In this document: in pieces, positions 10,884 to 19,052 of the stretch
Layout of the letters: each line of letters begins with the position of its first letter
Numbering within the stretch: position 1 is the stretch's first letter
Assembly (NCBI RefSeq): GCF_036864975.1
Contig: NZ_CP104311.1
Location: 2,669,513-2,733,512 of the forward strand
Reading direction: 5' to 3'
DNA: 64,000 bases
Source: Methylococcus capsulatus
GTDB taxonomy: Bacteria; Pseudomonadota; Gammaproteobacteria; Methylococcales; Methylococcaceae
Notes under the pieces: generated by a model
What the model was told of the DNA's origin: nothing
Seen by the model: only the letters and a program-made list of their open reading frames with translations
The model's database searches: none
Position numbers and translations under genes: made by a program

Positions 10884-11854
10884 GCACGCACCTCCAGGGA
10901 TTTGGCGACAAGAAGGGGTAGGAGCAGGATCAGGGCGCAGCCGTAGCACCATCCGGAGAGGTCCTGGCGGGGCACCTTCTCGAGATAGCGCAGGGGCTGG
11001 TTGGCCAGCCGTCCGACATCGGCAATGGCCTCTTCCACTGCCTGCGGATTTGTCGCCTCGTAGGCCGTGTAGGGCACTCCAAGACTCTGGAAGTATTGGT
11101 GCAGCAGGTATTCGGGCGAGGCGTCCTCGCTGGCCCCTGTGGGTGGGCGTTCCAGCGGAGCACTGTTCTTGCTGCGGAGATAGATCCAGTGCAGCCGCGC
11201 CTGGCTGTCCTGGAACCATTGCCGGATCAAGTCCTGCGATTCTTCCTCGATGCGGGTGGCGCCGTCGGAGACCAGCAGGATGATACGGGCGCCGGTCGCG
11301 GGCTTGCCTTTGAAAAAATCCAATGCCATGGCCAGCCCCGGTGCGATGTTCGTGATACCGTGGCCGCGGTCGCCGACGCTCTCTATGGCGGCCAACACGG
11401 CCTCGCGGTCCTGGGTCAGGGGCATCACATAGCGCGGTGCAGCGCTGAAGGCCACCATGGCGAACAGATCGTCGCCGCGCCGGCGGACGAAGTTTGCGAG
11501 CAGCCGGCGGGCGACGGCGTTCTTGGACTCGCCGGCAGTGCCGCCGAGATAGCGGCCAGAGAAATTCTCGTTCATGCTGCTGCTGCGGTCTATGAGCAGG
11601 ACGATGTGAGCGCCGGTGCCCAGCCGCTCCTCCCATTGCTCCAGAGCGTAAGGGCCAGAGATACCGGCGGCGAGTGCCAGCAGCGCCAGTGAGGTGAGGG
11701 CGCGCAGTCCTCGGTCGATAGCGGCGGACAATCGGTCTTCCGGAATCATGGCCGCGCAGGAATAGCCGACCGTGGGCTGGCCTGCCTGCAGCCAGGGCAG
11801 TAGGGCGCCGGTGCCGAGCAGCAGCCACCAGGGGGAAGTGAATCCGAAGCTCAT
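10877..11854 (-). CDS. MxaC-like VWA-domain membrane protein
   Basis: The 325-residue product has the BatA/MxaC architecture: an N-terminal membrane hairpin (FTSPWWLLLGTGALLPWL, then ALTSLALLALAAGISG), a VWA domain with the metal motif DRSSSMNEN, VAFSAAPRYVMPL and LLVSDGATRIEEE, and a C-terminal transmembrane helix (CYGCALILLLPLLVA). The VWA would face the periplasm. In methylotrophs MxaC is needed for active methanol dehydrogenase. ATG 11854 overlaps the MxaA-like stop by 4 bp (ATGA). Order and domain layout support a specific MxaC assignment over a generic VWA protein, but the client enzyme is not visible here. Confidence 0.8.
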   Translation of the reverse strand: MSFGFTSPWWLLLGTGALLPWLQAGQPTVGYSCAAMIPEDRLSAAIDRGLRALTSLALLALAAGISGPYALEQWEERLGTGAHIVLLIDRSSSMNENFSGRYLGGTAGESKNAVARRLLANFVRRRGDDLFAMVAFSAAPRYVMPLTQDREAVLAAIESVGDRGHGITNIAPGLAMALDFFKGKPATGARIILLVSDGATRIEEESQDLIRQWFQDSQARLHWIYLRSKNSAPLERPPTGASEDASPEYLLHQYFQSLGVPYTAYEATNPQAVEEAIADVGRLANQPLRYLEKVPRQDLSGWCYGCALILLLPLLVAKSLEVRAW

Positions 11855-12756
11855 GACCTCCGCCTCTCCAGGCGCCTGGCCTGGCGCGCAAGTTTCAGGC
11901 AAAATGCGTAGACCCCGTCATCGGAGCCTTCCGCAAAGAATAGCTGGCGTGACAGGGCAAAGAACTTGTCCAGCAGCTCGCGAAGGTCGGCAAATTCCGG
12001 ATGGCGGGTGAGGAAGGCTTCCAGACCGTTGGCGAACACAGCGGCGCCGGCGGTCTCATTCAGCGCCCGGTGCAGGATGAGGCAGGCGGCCCGGCCCGGT
12101 GAAGGCTGATTTACCAGCTGCTGCAATTCGCGGCAGGCGCGGCGGAATGGCAGGGGCCCGGAGAATAACGGCAGTAGACCGCGCAGCCACAGCAGGTAAA
12201 AGCCGGCTACAGCGCCCAAGCCCACTCCGAGACTCAGCCATCGCCCGTAAGGCGCAAACGGCCGGCGTTCTGCCGGCCGGGTGGCTCGGATGGTCACTTT
12301 CTCGTCGGGGATGCCGGGCGGAATCAGCGGCATGAAGCTGACCGGCAGTGCCGGCACTTCGACGAGGGTCGAACCGCCTGCGTCTGTGACACGCAGCCTC
12401 AGCGGCGGCAGCTCGGCGGTTTCCGGCCCGCGCACACCATAGAAGACCTGATAGGTGATGCGGACTCGTGTCCGATCGTCGGCCGAGTCGGTTTCCACCT
12501 TACGAATCTCCGCCCACTCAGTGATCGGACCGGGAACGGGGAGCGAAGCGGGGTCGATTTGGCCGCCGTGGATAGAGACCACGACATCGCGCGTGATCAG
12601 GTCGCCCATCGTATGGGTAGCGGTGTGGCCATCCTGGCTCTCGAACCTCGCTGGCACGGTCCGGTCGTTCGCCCTCAACACCCATGCGAAGGTCACGACG
12701 ACGGCGAGCAAACTGGCGAGCGGCAGGGTTAACTTGCGCATGAGGCCGCCTTTCAT
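11851..12756 (-). CDS. MxaA-like protein
   Basis: The 301-residue product starts with a signal-anchor (LPLASLLAVVVTFAWVL), followed by a beta-rich extracytoplasmic part and a second membrane helix near residue 180 (GVGLGAVAGFYLLWLRGLLPL). The C-terminal helical domain is characteristic of MxaA: CLILHRALNETAGAAVFA, GLEAFLTRHPEF and DKFFALSRQLFFAEG. MxaA is required for calcium incorporation into the PQQ methanol dehydrogenase. This gene is the best marker that the cluster is mxa-type rather than a general MoxR/Bat locus, since Bat clusters carry BatD or DUF4381 at this place. Start ATG 12756 overlaps the upstream stop by 4 bp; a second ATG lies five codons downstream. Confidence 0.78.
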   Translation of the reverse strand: MKGGLMRKLTLPLASLLAVVVTFAWVLRANDRTVPARFESQDGHTATHTMGDLITRDVVVSIHGGQIDPASLPVPGPITEWAEIRKVETDSADDRTRVRITYQVFYGVRGPETAELPPLRLRVTDAGGSTLVEVPALPVSFMPLIPPGIPDEKVTIRATRPAERRPFAPYGRWLSLGVGLGAVAGFYLLWLRGLLPLFSGPLPFRRACRELQQLVNQPSPGRAACLILHRALNETAGAAVFANGLEAFLTRHPEFADLRELLDKFFALSRQLFFAEGSDDGVYAFCLKLARQARRLERRRS

Positions 12757-13592
12757 GCCTCGTAGAAATACCGGGTCAACGCGTCGGCGTCGAAACGGTC
12801 TTCGAGCAGAAAGGGCTCGCGGGTGCCGTGGCGGGCTGCCAATTCCCGTAGGCGATCCCGCCTCGCCTGGAAAGCATCCCGGAATCGCCGTTTGAGGGCA
12901 GGACGCATGAACAAGCGCCGCCGTCGGCCGCTCTCGGGGTCGCGCAGATGGATCAGTCCCCAGTCGGGGAGCGCCTCGTATTCGGCCCGGCTCCACACGG
13001 CGACGGGCACCACGTCGTGCGGACGCAAGGCGTCGAGCAGCAATTCCAGGAAAGGATCATCCAGGTGGAAATCGGACACCAACAGCACCAGTGCCCTGCC
13101 GCGGCCGAGATGGGGAACGGCCTGCGCCAGCGCCATGGCATTGCGGGCGCTCGGCCGGACGCTGGCGAGACGTTCGGCCGTGGCAGCGGGCAAACCACCC
13201 TTGTGCCAGCGCAGCGGCAGGCTGAGATCCCAGTGGATGGTCTCACCGCAGACGATGAGGCCGAAAGGATCGCCGCTGCGGTAGGCGGAATAAGCCGCGG
13301 CAGCGGTAAATTCCACCAGCGTCCGCCCTTTGCCGGCGAAACCCATGGACGCCGAGAGGTCCGCGAGGACGAACACCGGGATCGCGCTGCGCTGGCGGAA
13401 GCTCTTCACCATGAGCCGCCCGAAGGGATCATTCAAGGTGGCATGGGGATCGATGTTGCGCGGGTCCGGGAAAGCCGTGAACGGCAGGTGCCCTGCGAAT
13501 TCGTAGCCGCCTCCGGTCTGGTGGCTGGGGTGGTGGCCCGGATGTGCTCCGCCGGCGCGCCAGCGGACCCGGTAGTGGAACTCCGGGATCAT
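12753..13592 (-). CDS. MxaS-like DUF58 protein
   Basis: The 279-residue protein belongs to the DUF58/MxaS family, which carries a VWA-like fold without a full metal site. Visible elements are the N-terminal YRVRWR, the segment NDPFGRLMVKSFRQRS, FVLADLSASMGF (VWA-like first strand) and LVLLVSDFHLDD, and an Arg-rich stretch near the end. It has no signal peptide and is probably cytoplasmic, working with the MoxR-type ATPase encoded just upstream. DUF58 proteins are constant partners of MoxR ATPases. It overlaps both neighbours by 4 bp (ATGA), the tightest form of translational coupling. Confidence 0.8.
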   Translation of the reverse strand: MIPEFHYRVRWRAGGAHPGHHPSHQTGGGYEFAGHLPFTAFPDPRNIDPHATLNDPFGRLMVKSFRQRSAIPVFVLADLSASMGFAGKGRTLVEFTAAAAYSAYRSGDPFGLIVCGETIHWDLSLPLRWHKGGLPAATAERLASVRPSARNAMALAQAVPHLGRGRALVLLVSDFHLDDPFLELLLDALRPHDVVPVAVWSRAEYEALPDWGLIHLRDPESGRRRRLFMRPALKRRFRDAFQARRDRLRELAARHGTREPFLLEDRFDADALTRYFYEA

Positions 13593-14617
13593 GGCGCAGC
13601 GACCCTTTGCCTGATGCCGTCCAGGAGTTCGTCGATCAGCGCCGTCCGCCGCAGTTCGTATACCGGATTGAAGAATATGCGGTGGCCGATGGTCTCGCGG
13701 AATACATCATGGATGTCCTCTGGCACGAGGTAGTCGCGCCCGTCGAGCCAGGCGGCGACCCGGGCGGCGCGCATCATCATGCTTACACCGCGGGCGCTGG
13801 CTCCGGCCAGAATCAGCCGGTCCATGTCGACGTCCCCCAGTTTGAGGCCGTAGGCGGCGGGGTGGCGGGTCGCTTCCCACAGGTCCAGTGCATACCGTTG
13901 CAGGGTCTCGCTGGCCATGACCGATTGCTGGATGACGGGCGCGATCTGCGGGATTTCACGGTAGGGCAGGAGGCCCGGCGTCAAGGTATCGAGCAGGCGG
14001 TCGACGTCGTGGAACTTCGGGTCGAACATCAGGGCGCATCGCAACGCCGGGTCGGCCGGCGTCTCGATGTGCAATTCCATCATGAAGCGGTCGCGCGCCG
14101 CCGAGGGGATCTCGAAAGTTTCCTCCTTCTCCACCCGGTTGCGGTCGGCGAAGATCTGCAGATAGGGGAAAAAATACTCGCGGTTGAAAGCGCTCACGGC
14201 GTGTTCGGCCATAATCCGCAGCAGCAGCGAATGCACCTGCGGGCGGGCGCGGTTGACTTCGTTGAAGAAGAACACCGACAGATCCTCACCGTGCTTGAGG
14301 ACGGGGCCGGGGTCGACCTGTGGTTTGCCGTGTTCGTTGATGTAGGTGTGGTACACCAGGTCATTCGGCATCAGGTCGATCGTGCCTTCGACCCGTTCGT
14401 AGGCGCCGCCCAGGCAGCGGGCCACGGCCCTCAGCAGGGTGGTCTTGCCGACGCCCACGTCGCCTTCGAGCATCACATGGCCACGCGCGAAGACGGCGAT
14501 CAGGATATGGCGGATGGGCCGGTCCAGCCCGATCACGGCCTTGCAGACTTCACGTTCGAAGGCCAGAGCGCGCTGGCGCCAGTCGGCGAGTTGGGTATGT
14601 TTCAGGTCAGCGGACAT
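13589..14617 (-). CDS. MoxR/MxaR-type AAA+ ATPase
   Basis: First gene of the six-gene cluster. The 342-residue MoxR-family AAA+ ATPase shows Walker A GDVGVGKTTLL, the segment VEGTIDLMPNDLVYHTY, Walker B VFFFNEVNRARPQ (hhhhNE instead of DE, as in this family), sensor-1-like HSLLLRIMAEHAV and a C-terminal winged lid (LILAGASARGVSMMMRAARVAAWLDGRDYLVPEDI). MoxR ATPases work as chaperones that use VWA proteins as adaptors; the founding member helps mature methanol dehydrogenase. The next upstream gene on the same strand ends behind a hairpin, so transcription probably starts in the short gap near 14620-14645. Confidence 0.9.
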   Translation of the reverse strand: MSADLKHTQLADWRQRALAFEREVCKAVIGLDRPIRHILIAVFARGHVMLEGDVGVGKTTLLRAVARCLGGAYERVEGTIDLMPNDLVYHTYINEHGKPQVDPGPVLKHGEDLSVFFFNEVNRARPQVHSLLLRIMAEHAVSAFNREYFFPYLQIFADRNRVEKEETFEIPSAARDRFMMELHIETPADPALRCALMFDPKFHDVDRLLDTLTPGLLPYREIPQIAPVIQQSVMASETLQRYALDLWEATRHPAAYGLKLGDVDMDRLILAGASARGVSMMMRAARVAAWLDGRDYLVPEDIHDVFRETIGHRIFFNPVYELRRTALIDELLDGIRQRVAAP

Positions 14618-14642
14618 GGCGAATGCGGAAAGTGCGGTGTCT

Positions 14643-14675
14643 CAAAACGAGCGATGCCCGGCGGCGCCGGGCATC
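14643..14675 (-). terminator. Possible terminator after the 110-aa membrane protein gene
   Basis: A perfect 10-bp inverted repeat (GATGCCCGGC at 14653-14662 and its complement at 14666-14675, loop GGC) lies 28 bp beyond the stop codon at 14704 on the minus strand. A short T-run (from AAAA at 14644-14647) follows it a few bases later. The T-tract is weak and offset, so termination is likely but not certain. It would insulate the mxa-like cluster from upstream transcription. Confidence 0.5.
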
Positions 14676-14703
14676 GGGACAACGTCGGAACGACCCGGAG
14701 TGC

Positions 14704-15036
14704 TCAGCTCTTGCCGCTTTGCTCGGCAGCGATGAGGTCGTCGAAACGTTTCAACTGGAAGCGGGTGAATTCGATCAACTGATAGCCCACGTCGAAAACC
14801 AGCTTGTATAGCGAGGGCGCCAGGTACACTTTGTAACCGACATAGCCCAGCGTACCGATGCCGAGCAGCGCGGCGATGACCGTGGGAAAGCCGATGCCCG
14901 CGAAGAGGCGGATGACCTGGAACAGGATGTCCAGCGGCAGCAGGATCAACAGGCCGGCATAGACCAGAATGATGAAGCTGAAGAACACGAAGGTGACGAA
15001 CTTGAATACATAGGCCAATATCAGATTGATTTTCAT
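14704..15036 (-). CDS. Small multi-helix membrane protein, function unknown
   Basis: The 110-residue product starts at ATG 15036. It has two or three strongly hydrophobic segments in its first 80 residues (LILAYVFKFVTFVFFSFIILVYAGLL; FPTVIAALLGIGTLGYV) and a charged, probably cytoplasmic C-terminus (FQLKRFDDLIAAEQSGKS). I do not recognise the family. It stands alone between the cold-shock gene and the mxa-like cluster on the same strand, separated from the latter by a hairpin. AT-rich sequence upstream (about 15050-15075) could hold its promoter. Composition and codon use look ordinary for the window. Confidence 0.7.
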   Translation of the reverse strand: MKINLILAYVFKFVTFVFFSFIILVYAGLLILLPLDILFQVIRLFAGIGFPTVIAALLGIGTLGYVGYKVYLAPSLYKLVFDVGYQLIEFTRFQLKRFDDLIAAEQSGKS

Positions 15037-15201
15037 GCGTTTTGCCCTTCCCGGGATTATTCTAATCGAATTTTTGTCTGCGTATCGGTCCAGTCTCCGG
15101 GTGCGGCTCGGGATGGCGGCATGCCGGGAGTGGAACACAACCTCAAAATGATTGGCATTTTAGCATAGCTTGGAGCTCTGGCTCCGGATCCGACGGGAGG
15201 T

Positions 15202-15230
15202 AAAAAAACAGGCCCCGCAGGGCCTGTTTT
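15202..15230 (-). terminator. Rho-independent terminator of the cold-shock gene
   Basis: An 11-bp stem (15205-15215 with 15220-15230, loop CGCA) begins 24 bp after the csp stop on the minus strand. The run of seven A at 15202-15208 supplies the minus-strand U-tract. The GC-rich centre with an A/T-flanked stem is a textbook intrinsic terminator. The complementary T-run at 15227-15230 is short, so it acts mainly on the minus strand. Confidence 0.85.
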
Positions 15231-15253
15231 CCGCGAATATCCGGTTCGGAAAA

Positions 15254-15463
15254 TCAGATGACGCTGACCTGATCCGCCTGCGGACCTTTGGCGCCCTGGA
15301 CTTCCACGAAGCTGACCCGCTGGCCTTCCTTCAGGGTCTTGAAACCCTCGCCCAGGATGGAGCGGAAATGGACGAACAGATCGGCGCCACTTTCACGCTG
15401 AATGAAGCCGTATCCTTTCGTTTCATTGAACCATTTGACGGTGCCCTGCTGTACTTGACTCAT
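15254..15463 (-). CDS. Cold-shock domain protein (CspA family)
   Basis: A 69-residue single-domain OB-fold RNA chaperone. It shows the RNP1-like motif KGYGFIQ, the RNP2-like motif LFVHFRSI, and the family opening [13 protein letters not shown]. Two details differ from the common form: GFIQRESG with Gln, and LFVHFRSI with Phe where most members have HxSxI. Start ATG 15463 gives the expected short N-terminus, preceded by a GA-rich ribosome site. It is monocistronic, closed by a strong terminator. CspA-type proteins melt RNA structure in the cytoplasm; cold induction cannot be judged from sequence alone. Confidence 0.95.
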   Translation of the reverse strand: MSQVQQGTVKWFNETKGYGFIQRESGADLFVHFRSILGEGFKTLKEGQRVSFVEVQGAKGPQADQVSVI

Positions 15464-15553
15464 CTCTCTCATCTCTTCGGTGTGGATCGAACTATGCCGC
15501 TGCCGACGGCGACCGGGCGAACTGGTAGCAGGAGATCGATGGCACAAGTGGCT

Positions 15554-16558
15554 TTACCGGGAAAGGTACCGCGATGAATCCGCTGCCGCGTTTCCCAATA
15601 CGCAGTCCGGGGTAGGATACAGAAGCGATTTGAGGTTTTCAAATTCCAGATTTTCGCCTTCGAGTTCGATCTCGCCGGAGAAAAACCGGGCGTTCGCCGC
15701 CTGCACCGTGACCGCCCCCTCGAACCCTTCCCGTACCGACAATTCGGCGAGCGACCAGCCTCGCACGTCTCCCAATTGCGGCGGAATTCCAAGCCAGCGC
15801 GGCCGGCCTTCGAGGCTGGAAACGCAGTGTTGCAGGCCCAGCGCCATGCCTTGTCCCGAGGCCTTGCCCAATGCTTCCTTGCGCACCCAGAAGCGGAAAA
15901 AGGCGCATGCCGCCGCTTCGTCATCGAGGCCATCGAGCTGTGCCTGTTCGCTCGGTGCCAGGCAACGCCGGGCCAGCGCATCGAGACGAGCCAGGGGGCG
16001 CCGTGCCTCGACGTCGATCCCGACCGGGGATCGCCAGGCCAACGCCAGCACGATCACGTCGCCGGAGTGGCTGAGGTTGAACTGAAGCTCGGATTCGATG
16101 CCTTCGTCACGCAGAGCCGGTTTGCCGTGGGGGCCGATCGAGAAGCTGAGCGAGGCCGGTTTGCGGCCGAGATAATGACCGAGCACGCCACGCAGCAGCC
16201 TGCGCCCGGTCACGAACTGGATCCGCGCCGCGGCCAGACCGATGCGGGCCGCGCGGAGGGTTTCTCCTTCGTCAAGCCAGTTCTGAGCCAGGGCGGACAG
16301 GCTGCCCAGATCCCCATGCCAGACATGGACTTGGCCGGCCTCGAGCGCCGCGAGCGAAGGTACGGCAGTCTCGGACTCGGTAACGCTGAGCGTAGGGAAG
16401 CTTCTCGGTTCCAAGGGATTATGGGCGGCGGGGTGGATACGGGCGCTGCGAATTGTATTTGCGGTGGCAGCAGATGGCGAGCCTGTCTTTCGCCCCTGCG
16501 ACTCCGGCGGTTTTCCTTTCCCCGATTCTGCTCCGGCGAGGATTCCGCATATCCACAT
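15554..16558 (-). CDS. 4'-phosphopantetheinyl transferase (Sfp/AcpT type)
   Basis: This enzyme transfers phosphopantetheine from CoA to a serine of acyl or peptidyl carrier proteins. The core shows RRLLRGVLGHYLG, FSIGPHGKPAL, FNLSHSGD, the magnesium-binding GIDVEARR and FFRFWVRKEALGKASGQG, all in the Sfp/Gsp order. The first 50 or so residues from ATG 16558 show no family similarity. A TTG at 16412-16414 (start of LEPRSFP) would give a more typical length, so the true start is uncertain. Its carrier protein substrate is not adjacent. The pigment-like operon at 44-48.5 kb would need such an enzyme if its carrier protein is encoded elsewhere. It is divergent from a decayed transporter. Confidence 0.87.
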   Translation of the reverse strand: MWICGILAGAESGKGKPPESQGRKTGSPSAATANTIRSARIHPAAHNPLEPRSFPTLSVTESETAVPSLAALEAGQVHVWHGDLGSLSALAQNWLDEGETLRAARIGLAAARIQFVTGRRLLRGVLGHYLGRKPASLSFSIGPHGKPALRDEGIESELQFNLSHSGDVIVLALAWRSPVGIDVEARRPLARLDALARRCLAPSEQAQLDGLDDEAAACAFFRFWVRKEALGKASGQGMALGLQHCVSSLEGRPRWLGIPPQLGDVRGWSLAELSVREGFEGAVTVQAANARFFSGEIELEGENLEFENLKSLLYPTPDCVLGNAAADSSRYLSR

Positions 16559-16840
16559 GGCTTCTGCAACCGTGCGGCGTCGCCGTCACGACCGCATCAT
16601 CCTTGCCGGACTGCGCGGCAACGTGATGGAATGGCATGACTTTGCCGTTCTACGACTATTCCCCCGTCGCGATCACCAAACTGTTCTGTCCGGTGGACGA
16701 TACCGCGGCTTCGCCGATCGCTTCCTTCGGAGGTGCGCTGCGGTGTCTGCATCCTCCGGTCGGATCGGAGACCGCCTGGAGGTCCGCAGGTGCTCACCGG
16801 GGCGGTGATTGTGCGGTCCGTCGCTGGCAAAATTCGAACC
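16557..16840 (+). pseudogene. Remnant of an MHS-type major facilitator transporter
   Basis: Fragments of the N-terminus of a metabolite:H+ symporter (ProP/MHS family) are readable in successive frames. ILAGLRGNVMEWHDFAV reads in the frame of ATG 16557, then YDYSPVAITKLF and DDTAASPIASFG after a frameshift near 16649, then GRIGDRLEVRR after another near 16730. Intact family members read GN-VMEWYDF-AVYGY, then SLIASFG, then IGDR. Nothing of the remaining 350 or so residues is present before pta begins. The remnant's start codon overlaps the annotated start of the PPTase gene on the other strand. Confidence 0.65.
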
Positions 16841-16866
16841 GATTTTCCTCGACAAGGTGGACAGGC

Positions 16867-18975
16867 ATGAGCCATGCGTTCTATGTCACGGCGACCGAAG
16901 CCGACGCAGGTAAGGCCCTGGTGGTACTCGGCGCGACCGAATTCGCCTTGAGGAAGACCACGCGGGTCGGATTTTTCCGGCCGGTGATTCCCGAGGCGGA
17001 TGGCCCGGACGAGGACATCCGGCTGGTCCTCGATCATTTCGCTCTTCCACAGCGCTACGAGGATTCCTATGCCCTGACTTACCGTGAGGCACAGACGCTG
17101 CTAAGCGAAAACCGGGCCGACGAACTGCTGGAACGCATCATCGCGGCTTACAAGAAGCTGGAAGCGGGTTGCGATGTCATCGTCTGCATGGGTACGGACT
17201 ACCTCGGTGAGATGGCCTCTCTCGAGTTTGAGCTCAATGGAGAGATTGCACGCAATCTCGGTGCGCCAGTGCTGATGATCGCCGGTGCCCAGGGAAAGAC
17301 CCTGGACGAGGCGGTGCATCCACTGGCAATCGCGGTGGATGCCTGCCGCGAGCGTGGCGGACGGGTGGCCGGGGTATTCCTGAACAAGGCCGATCCGGCA
17401 GACCTCGCGGCTTACCGGCAAGCGCTGGTCGGCCATTTCGGCGACAAGGTCGGGCTGAAGGCAGTGATTCCATTCGACGCCAGGCTCGGGAGCCCCACCG
17501 TGCGGGAAATCGCAGACCGGCTGGGTGCGGAGATCCTGAGCGGCGGAGAGCGTCTGGACGGGCTCGTGTCCGGCTATCTGGTGGCGGCCATGCAGTTGCA
17601 GCATGCCCTCACTTGGCTGCAGGAAGGGCAGTTGGTCATCACGCCGGGAGACCGGGGCGACATCATCATCGGGATGCTGCAGGCCGACCGTTCGGTCCGC
17701 TACCCGTCGCTGGCCGGTCTGCTGCTGTCGGGCGGTCAGCGGCCCGAGCCGTCGATTCTGGACCTGATCGAGGGCTCGTCCGACTCGCTGCCCATCCTGG
17801 CCGTGGCCACCGATACCTATACCACCGCGACCCGGGCGCTCCAGGTCAAAAGCAAGCTGAGGGCCGGCGACCGCGGCAAAATCGAGCGCAGCATCACTGC
17901 CTTCAACGACCACGTCGATGCCGAATCCCTGGAATCGCAGGTGCGAAACCTCCGCTTCGACGGTCTGACGCCACGGATGTTTACCTACAACCTGATGCAG
18001 CGTGCCAAGGCCGACAAGCGTCACATCGTCCTGCCCGAACCCACCGATTCCCGGGTGCTGCGCGCCTCCGCCTTCCTGCTCGAGCGCGACGCCGTTCGTC
18101 TCACCCTGCTCGGCTCCAGGCAGGAGGTTGAAAATGCCCTGAGGCGGCATGCCATTGTCCTCGATCCCGCGGTTCTGGACATCGTCGACCCGGCCACCGA
18201 CGCCCGGCGCGAATCCTATGCGGAAACCTATTTCCAGCTGCGGCGGCACAAGGGTATGACCCTGGACGCCGCGCGCGACTGTCTGCTCGACGTCTCCTAT
18301 TTCGGCACCATGATGGTCTATCGGGGCGATGCGGACGGCATGGTGTCCGGCGCCATCCACACCACCCAGCATACCGTCCTGCCCGCACTGCAGATCATCA
18401 AGACCCGGCCTGGCTGCTCGATCGTGTCTTCCGTCTTCTTCATGTGCCTGGACAGCGGCGTGGTCGTGTACGGGGACTGCGCGGTCAATCCGAATCCCAA
18501 TGCTGAACAACTGGCCGAGATCGCCATCAGTTCCGCCGACACGGCGAAGGCTTTTGGAATCGAGCCGAGGGTGGCCCTGTTGTCCTATTCCTCCGGGGAC
18601 TCGGGACACGGGGAGGATGTCGAGCGGGTCCGGGAAGCGACCCGCATCGCCCGCCAACGCCGGCCGGACCTCCTGCTGGAAGGGCCGATCCAGTACGACG
18701 CCGCGGCCGATGCCGGCGTCGCCGCCCAGAAAATGCCGGGATCGCCGGTGGCCGGCCGCGCTACCGTATTCGTGTTTCCCGACCTCAACACCGGCAACAA
18801 TACCTACAAGGCCGTGCAGCGTGAAACCGGCGCGCTGGCCATCGGCCCCATCCTGCAAGGACTCGCCAAGCCGGTGAATGATCTCAGCCGCGGCTGCACG
18901 GTGGCCGATATCGTCAACACGGTGGTGATCACGGCGATTCAGGCGCAGGGCGCCACAGCCGCCGAGGAGAGGTAA
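16867..18975 (+). CDS. pta: Phosphate acetyltransferase with DRTGG domain
   Basis: Pta interconverts acetyl-CoA and acetyl phosphate in the cytoplasm. The 702-residue product is the long enterobacterial form. It has an N-terminal P-loop-like/BioD-type domain (TATEADAGKALVVLGATEFALRK), a central DRTGG domain (HALTWLQEGQLVITPGDRGD) and the C-terminal catalytic PTA/PTB domain (RHIVLPEPTDSRVLRAS, GDADGMVSGAIHTT, ALLSYSSGDSG, VFPDLNTGNNTYKAVQR). The N-terminal nucleotide motif is degenerate (TEADAGKAL where other members read a GxxxGKT/S-like motif). ATG 16867 starts right at the BioD-like strand. No ackA follows, so acetyl phosphate use must be encoded elsewhere. It converges with the antiporter gene. 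Confidence 0.94.
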   Translation: MSHAFYVTATEADAGKALVVLGATEFALRKTTRVGFFRPVIPEADGPDEDIRLVLDHFALPQRYEDSYALTYREAQTLLSENRADELLERIIAAYKKLEAGCDVIVCMGTDYLGEMASLEFELNGEIARNLGAPVLMIAGAQGKTLDEAVHPLAIAVDACRERGGRVAGVFLNKADPADLAAYRQALVGHFGDKVGLKAVIPFDARLGSPTVREIADRLGAEILSGGERLDGLVSGYLVAAMQLQHALTWLQEGQLVITPGDRGDIIIGMLQADRSVRYPSLAGLLLSGGQRPEPSILDLIEGSSDSLPILAVATDTYTTATRALQVKSKLRAGDRGKIERSITAFNDHVDAESLESQVRNLRFDGLTPRMFTYNLMQRAKADKRHIVLPEPTDSRVLRASAFLLERDAVRLTLLGSRQEVENALRRHAIVLDPAVLDIVDPATDARRESYAETYFQLRRHKGMTLDAARDCLLDVSYFGTMMVYRGDADGMVSGAIHTTQHTVLPALQIIKTRPGCSIVSSVFFMCLDSGVVVYGDCAVNPNPNAEQLAEIAISSADTAKAFGIEPRVALLSYSSGDSGHGEDVERVREATRIARQRRPDLLLEGPIQYDAAADAGVAAQKMPGSPVAGRATVFVFPDLNTGNNTYKAVQRETGALAIGPILQGLAKPVNDLSRGCTVADIVNTVVITAIQAQGATAAEER

Positions 18976-19052
18976 GGTGTGACTGAAGTCCGTAATGAGG
19001 CCGGTCCGGATGGATGCCGGAACGACGAATCTTTGCCTGAAAGCCCAGGGCG

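Noticed and set aside
17101-18858. Long minus-strand frame antisense to pta
   Set aside because: Same antisense effect; the sense strand carries all Pta motifs.
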